A stretch of 64,000 bases of DNA from Eoetvoesia sp035555955 (GTDB lineage: Bacteria; Pseudomonadota; Gammaproteobacteria; Burkholderiales; Burkholderiaceae_B): assembly GCF_035555955.1 (NCBI RefSeq), contig NZ_DATMGA010000019.1:1-64000 (forward strand). The letters run 5' to 3'. Position 1 is the stretch's first letter, and the number at the start of each line of letters is the position of its first letter. The position numbers and the translations under genes are program-made. Below the pieces are notes generated by a model, which worked only from the letters and a program-made list of their open reading frames with translations, had not been told where the DNA came from and did not search any database. Positions 60,263-64,000 of this stretch are shown one piece after another.

Positions 60263-61123
60263 TCAAGTGCTGGCCACCAGCAGTTCCTCTCCATTGTCGG
60301 GCGGACGCAGGCCGTCCTCCCTGTTTGCAAAGTAACGCTGCGCAAGGTCTGACGCGGGAACATGGCGCGCCTGCGCAAAGCCGGTTTCGCGGGCCAGGGT
60401 CAGGATTTCGTGTGGGGTGAAATAGCTCAGGAACGGTGTTCCGCTTGCTTGCGCGCCTTTCGCCGCCATCTCGAGCCCGGGCCGCACTTCGGGGCCGGCC
60501 ATTTCCAGCGGAAGCAGGAAAGTCATGGCAAGCGTGGAACCTGGGGCAAAAGCCGAAACCTGGCGCAGCGTGGCCGCGTTCGCCTCTTTGGTCAGATACA
60601 TGCTGACGCCGGTGGAGACCACGATGGCCGGCTTGCCTGCGTCGAAACCGGAGGTTGCCAGCTTGGCCCGCCAGTCTTCCCCGGCTTCGAAATCGACGGG
60701 CACGAAATGCAGCCAGCCGGGAACGCCGAAGCCCAGCTCGACCAGGCGCTGGCGCTTCCAGGCCTGCGGGCCGGGCGGGTCGATTTCGAATACCTTCAGC
60801 CGGGAGGCAATATCGGGCCTTCGCTGCGCGAAGCTGTCGAGGCCGGCGCCCAGAATGACGTACTGCTCGACGCCTTGACCAGCTTGCTCCACGACCAGGT
60901 CGTCGATGTAGCGGGCGCGGGCCACGATCGACGCCCGGAAGGGGAGCGTGAATTGCAGATCCATGTCGCCGCGGCTGCGCCAGTCGGGATCCGGGGCCAG
61001 CAGTCTGAGGCCGATTTCATCCTCGATCACGTGCGGTGGAGGATCCGCCTGGACATGCAGGGCCCGCCACAAGGCGACCCGCGCCGCCGTGCTGTCCGGC
61101 GCTATCTTGCGTTCATCGTTCAT
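60263..61123 (-). CDS. Class I SAM-dependent methyltransferase (LCM/TIGR00027-like)
   Basis: A 286-residue methyltransferase of the leucine carboxyl methyltransferase-like family. YVILGAGLDSFAQRRPD is motif I and KVFEIDPPGPQAWKRQRL follows, the typical pairing of this group. VVSTGVSMYLTKEANAATLRQV is the later substrate-side block. Start at 61123 agrees with the family length; the frame upstream extends without features. It is divergent from the MBL hydrolase gene. Substrate unknown. Confidence 0.88.
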   Translation of the reverse strand: MNDERKIAPDSTAARVALWRALHVQADPPPHVIEDEIGLRLLAPDPDWRSRGDMDLQFTLPFRASIVARARYIDDLVVEQAGQGVEQYVILGAGLDSFAQRRPDIASRLKVFEIDPPGPQAWKRQRLVELGFGVPGWLHFVPVDFEAGEDWRAKLATSGFDAGKPAIVVSTGVSMYLTKEANAATLRQVSAFAPGSTLAMTFLLPLEMAGPEVRPGLEMAAKGAQASGTPFLSYFTPHEILTLARETGFAQARHVPASDLAQRYFANREDGLRPPDNGEELLVAST

Positions 61124-61265
61124 GATGTTCAATCCTTTCCGTTCGTTTTCGCCAGAAGCCGGCTTGCTGACCGTGCGCTGAACGATCCGACGCCATGCCG
61201 CGCGGGAGCTATTCGACAGTCGGCGGGCGTAGTACGATGGCATCACCATATCAAAACAACGAGAC

Positions 61266-62177
61266 ATGAACGATACACCACGCACTTTTCGCATCGGCGC
61301 CGTTACGGTGACGATACTGGTCGAATCTTCCGGCCCCTTGCTGCATCCCGCGGAGCTTTACCCCGACTCCACGCCCGAGATAATCGCCGCCCAGGCCGGC
61401 TGGATGGGGCCCCATTTATACGATGCCGCCAGCGACCGGCTGGTAATCGCCATGCAAAGCTATTTGCTGCGCAGCGCCGGCAAGACCATTCTGGTTGACA
61501 CCTGTGTGGGCGACTGCAAGCAGCGGGTGCGCGGCGAGTTCGATGGCGCCGTCTGGCACTGGCTGTCACGGCTTCAAGAGGCTGGCGTCGAGCCCGAACA
61601 AGTCGACATCGTGCTGTCCACCCATTTGCATGTCGATCACGTCGGCTGGCATACCCGGCTGGAAGACGGCCAATGGGTGCCCACCTTTCCCAATGCCCGC
61701 TATCTTTTCGTGAAGCCCGAGTACGCCTATTGGCGCAGCGAAATAGGCAAGACCGCGCTCGAGCGCACCGGCGACTATATCGAAGACAGTGTGCAGCCGG
61801 TGTTCGACGCCGGCCTGGCCGACCTGGTCGAGACGGATCACCGCATCGATGCCGCACTGCGCCTGGTTCCCGCGCCGGGCCATACGCCCGGCCATGCCTG
61901 TGTCGAAATCAACAGCGAAGGCGAATCCGCGATCATCACCGGCGACCTGCTTCATCACCCGCTGCAATGCTGCTTCCCGAAATGGAGTACGCGCTTTTGC
62001 TTCGACCAGAACCAATCGCGCGCCACGCGCCTGGCGTTCATGAAAGAGCACGCGGAACTGGGCACCTTGCTGTTTCCTGCACACTTCCCCGCGCCGACCG
62101 CCGGGCGATTAAGCAAGGTGGAAACCAGCGAAGATATTAGCTACACCTATCATTTCGTGGATGACGAGGCTGACTGA
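61266..62177 (+). CDS. MBL-fold metallo-hydrolase
   Basis: A 303-residue metallo-beta-lactamase-fold enzyme. The zinc motif is His120-x-His122-x-Asp124-His125 (STHLHVDHVG), with later His in PGHTPGHACVEI and the Asp in ITGDLLHHPLQC. Close relatives include quorum-lactonase and aryl hydrolase types; no specific reaction can be assigned. It is divergent from the methyltransferase gene. Confidence 0.92.
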   Translation: MNDTPRTFRIGAVTVTILVESSGPLLHPAELYPDSTPEIIAAQAGWMGPHLYDAASDRLVIAMQSYLLRSAGKTILVDTCVGDCKQRVRGEFDGAVWHWLSRLQEAGVEPEQVDIVLSTHLHVDHVGWHTRLEDGQWVPTFPNARYLFVKPEYAYWRSEIGKTALERTGDYIEDSVQPVFDAGLADLVETDHRIDAALRLVPAPGHTPGHACVEINSEGESAIITGDLLHHPLQCCFPKWSTRFCFDQNQSRATRLAFMKEHAELGTLLFPAHFPAPTAGRLSKVETSEDISYTYHFVDDEAD

Positions 62178-62236
62178 GGGCTTGGTCAAGGCATTATCCG
62201 CAGTATCTTTTAATTTTTCACCATCAGGGGAAATCG

Positions 62237-63013
62237 ATGTCTACAGTCAATGCCTGGTTGCGCAAGTGCCTGGTTTTCATTCCCATGGCCGTTGCAGCGA
62301 CGTTCATAGGAAAGAGCTGTGCGGCGCAAACGCTTCGTGTCGTGCACGACCAGCGGTTCCCACCTTTTGCCAGCGTCGAGCAGGGCAAATCGCAGGGGCT
62401 TGCCGTGGATATTCTGGAAGCGGCGGCGAAGCGCGCTGGAATAAGCATTTCCTTCGTGCCCGTTCCTTTCAAGGAAATGATGCCGACGGTGGAAAAGGGC
62501 GATGCGGATGCGGTCTTTCCCATTGCCATTACCGAGCAACGGCGTGCCATCTACGATTTCAGCGCGCCGCTGTTGCCGACCGGAGGTGCTTTGTTCGTGC
62601 TGGCTCCGCAGAAAACACCGGAAGGCCTGTCCGCGCTTGCTGGGAAAACAGTGACCACTCCGAAAACAGGGCCCTTGGCGGGATACATCAAAAAAAATGC
62701 GCCGCAGGTCAAACTGGTGGTAACCGCGAACTACGAGGAAAGCCTGAGCCAGCTCGTTTCGGGCAAGGCGGATGCCGCGGCCTTGAATTTTCAAGTTGGA
62801 ACCGTGCTTGCCGCAAAGCTGCATCCGGGCAAAGTCACCGCGCCGGATAAGCTCTTTCTCGAGCTGCCGCTGGCCTTGGCGGTTCCCAAGGGAAAATCCG
62901 CCCAGGTGCTGAAGAAGCTCGATGAGGGAATTTCCGCCATTAAGGCCGACGGCACGTGGGCCGCCATAAACAAGAAATGGCTTGGCGAAGGGGCCACTGG
63001 ATCCATGAAGTAA
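62237..63013 (+). CDS. Periplasmic amino-acid-type substrate-binding protein (ABC family 3)
   Basis: A 258-residue exported protein. Signal peptide to about residue 33 (CAA|QTLRVV). The fold is that of polar amino-acid receptors: LRVVHDQRFPPFASVEQGKSQGLAVDILEAAAKRAG and the hinge segment ALFVLAPQKTPEGLSALAGKTV. GGGGAAATCG precedes the ATG. No permease or ATPase genes follow; a terminator does. It may work with transport genes elsewhere or act in signalling. Confidence 0.88.
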   Translation: MSTVNAWLRKCLVFIPMAVAATFIGKSCAAQTLRVVHDQRFPPFASVEQGKSQGLAVDILEAAAKRAGISISFVPVPFKEMMPTVEKGDADAVFPIAITEQRRAIYDFSAPLLPTGGALFVLAPQKTPEGLSALAGKTVTTPKTGPLAGYIKKNAPQVKLVVTANYEESLSQLVSGKADAAALNFQVGTVLAAKLHPGKVTAPDKLFLELPLALAVPKGKSAQVLKKLDEGISAIKADGTWAAINKKWLGEGATGSMK

Positions 63014-63068
63014 TAAGCTTCCTGGCTTGCGGCCTATTGGTATCGGCGATTGTTGTTAAGGCGCTGCA

Positions 63069-63105
63069 AACCCGACCGCTGATGCATTTGCGCGGCCGGG
63101 TTTTC
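63069..63105. terminator. Rho-independent terminator after the binding-protein gene
   Basis: AACCCGACCGC (63069-63079) pairs with GCGGCCGGGTT (63092-63102) in 10 of 11 positions, followed by TT. It lies between convergent genes and may serve both. Confidence 0.7.
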
Positions 63106-63122
63106 CCGGCTTGCGGCCCTTG

Positions 63123-63695
63123 CTATCGGTCGGCCGGCTTGAACCCGTCGCGGTTGGGCATTTTTACCTTGGCCAGTGTGTCCTGGTTCATGTTGGCGTC
63201 TTGCGGCACGATGTTCGCCTTGTACAAGATGTAGGCGGTAAGAGCGTAGACCTCGTCGTTGGACAAGCTGTTGGGTGAGGTGAACGGCATGGCGCGCTTG
63301 ACGTAGTCGAACAAGGTTGTCGAGTAGGGCCAATAGCTTTCCACGGTTTTAACGGGTGGGCCCGATTTGGCGGCCAATGTGCCGCGTCCGCCGATCAGCC
63401 GGTCGCCGATTCCTCCTTCAAGGTTTGCGCCATGGCAAGCCAGGCATTGCTGCGTATATAGTTTTTCGCCTTGCATGACCGTGCCCGAGCCCTTCGGCAG
63501 GCCGCGGCCGTCCGGCAGGGGCGAGACGAACTGCTTGAGTTCCTCGGGACCAACGTTGGTGCCGAACCCGTAGTGATGAGGGGATTCAGCCGAGGCGGAT
63601 GTGGCTGTCGACCCTTCGGCTTGCGCGGCGAAGCCGCTTGTACAGGCGAGCCCCACAGCGAATGCGATAAGCGTTTGCTTAGTAGTGATGGACAT
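63123..63695 (-). CDS. Periplasmic c-type cytochrome of a sulfite dehydrogenase pair
   Basis: A 190-residue exported mono-haem cytochrome. The signal peptide ends near AAQA (residue 26). The haem site is Cys84-Leu-Ala-Cys87-His88 in CLACHGANLEGG, and the MPF segment near residue 136 likely gives the axial Met. Its start overlaps the 3' end of the sulfite-oxidase-like gene by 17 bases, so it is the electron acceptor subunit. GGAGGTGTC precedes the ATG. The size is between SorB and the larger SoxD, so I give no gene symbol. Confidence 0.88.
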   Translation of the reverse strand: MSITTKQTLIAFAVGLACTSGFAAQAEGSTATSASAESPHHYGFGTNVGPEELKQFVSPLPDGRGLPKGSGTVMQGEKLYTQQCLACHGANLEGGIGDRLIGGRGTLAAKSGPPVKTVESYWPYSTTLFDYVKRAMPFTSPNSLSNDEVYALTAYILYKANIVPQDANMNQDTLAKVKMPNRDGFKPADR

Positions 63696-64000
63696 TTGAC
63701 ACCTCCCCGCTTGCGGCGACTTTCCAGCTTTGAATGCCGTTCAAGTGATAAACCGAAGATAGCCCTCGCTCGTCCACCAGCGCCTTGATGGTGGGCTGGA
63801 CGTAGCCGGTTTCGTCGGTACAGCGGCTTTGCAGGATGGCTTCCTTGCCGTCCCATTCCCAGGGCAGGGTGAAACGGGTGTGGCAGATAGGCAGCACCGG
63901 GCCGTGCAGCGTGGCGTCGCGCCAGCTTTTCCCGCCATCCACCGAAACCTCGACGCGTTTTACCGCGCCGCGCCCCGACCAGGCCAGGCCCGAGATCTCG
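63679..64000 (-). CDS. Sulfite oxidase/SoxC-type molybdoprotein, 3' part
   Basis: The gene enters from the right edge and only about 107 C-terminal residues are seen. Near the edge it reads ISGLAWSGRGAVKRVEVSVD, then GGKSWRDA, which is the hallmark start of the dimerisation domain of sulfite oxidase and SoxC. FTLPWEWDG and LQSRCTDETGYVQPT follow, also typical. The molybdenum domain with its Cys ligand is outside. With the cytochrome it should oxidise sulfite or a sulfur group in the periplasm. Confidence 0.9.
   Translation of the reverse strand, partial: EISGLAWSGRGAVKRVEVSVDGGKSWRDATLHGPVLPICHTRFTLPWEWDGKEAILQSRCTDETGYVQPTIKALVDERGLSSVYHLNGIQSWKVAASGEVSNVHHY

Noticed and set aside
1..64000. 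Insertion sequences, prophage, CRISPR arrays, tRNA or rRNA genes
   Set aside because: None was found by reading: no transposase or integrase protein, no regularly spaced repeats, and no cloverleaf or rRNA-like stretch was noticed. A covariance-model scan would be needed to exclude a tRNA fully.

Overview
This is a gene-dense, high-GC window with a betaproteobacterial look, most like Burkholderiales/Alcaligenaceae (the Bordetella, Achromobacter and Pusillimonas type). Evidence for this is the mix of MFS, TRAP and orphan solute-binding proteins, many small LysR/MarR/TetR/GntR-controlled catabolic operons, a PsiF-type protein, and an SSS symporter with its tiny companion subunit. The taxonomic call is an inference from gene style. 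I saw no rRNA, tRNA, CRISPR array, insertion sequence or phage gene.

Layout. 1-3256: the 3' end of an SDR gene overlapping hmgA, facing an MFS exporter. 3395-7376: a thiolase-like enzyme, an AcoR-like regulator without an ATPase domain, and an aldehyde dehydrogenase. 7377-8104: a 728-base non-coding stretch rich in inverted repeats. 8105-9947: an SSS symporter and a 43-residue partner. 10162-14412: a PsiF protein and two different dihydroxy-acid dehydratases. 14422-19602: aldehyde dehydrogenase plus MFS, then aldo/keto reductase and MFS. 19876-27471: a seven-gene operon (MFS, PyrK-like, PyrD-like, carbamoyl-amino-acid hydrolase, aspartase, PyrE-like, XRE regulator) that reads as an orotate/carbamoyl-aspartate degradation pathway. 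27631-28203: two small proteins. 28496-37113: Rieske oxygenase and MarR regulator, an orphan binding protein, the lower meta-cleavage enzymes behind an intradiol dioxygenase, and a divergent CatR/BenM-like LysR. 37158-38454: AlkB and OsmC. 38747-46786: a lower-GC block with two cyclases, an SDR, a hydroxyacyl-CoA dehydrogenase, a LysR, a TRAP transporter and a cupin. 46779-53927: SDR/LysR pair, SnoaL-like protein, TetR/MFS pair, glutathione reductase, GST and a hotdog thioesterase. 54035-55092: two lipoproteins. 55241-58815: GntR, FAH-family enzyme, a small protein and an MFS. 58979-63013: PQQ-type sugar dehydrogenase, methyltransferase, MBL hydrolase and an amino-acid-type binding protein. 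63123-64000: a cytochrome c and the 3' end of a sulfite-oxidase-family gene.

Two systems stand out. In the first, the PyrD-like protein keeps the asparagines that hold orotate in family-1 dihydroorotate dehydrogenases, and it sits with enzymes that would take carbamoyl-aspartate to fumarate. This suggests pyrimidine-ring degradation through the reductive orotate route, with a closing XRE regulator. In the second, an intradiol dioxygenase feeds oxalocrotonate decarboxylase, hydratase, aldolase and acetaldehyde dehydrogenase without any extradiol dioxygenase or semialdehyde dehydrogenase. That arrangement makes chemical sense if the ring substrate is a pyrogallol-type triol whose intradiol cleavage gives 2-hydroxymuconate directly. 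Several operators are visible: an ATAC-N7-GTAT LysR box, a perfect 24-base palindrome before the Rieske gene, a pair of matched 10-3-10 boxes between tetR and its MFS, and a sigma-54-like element before the TRAP genes.
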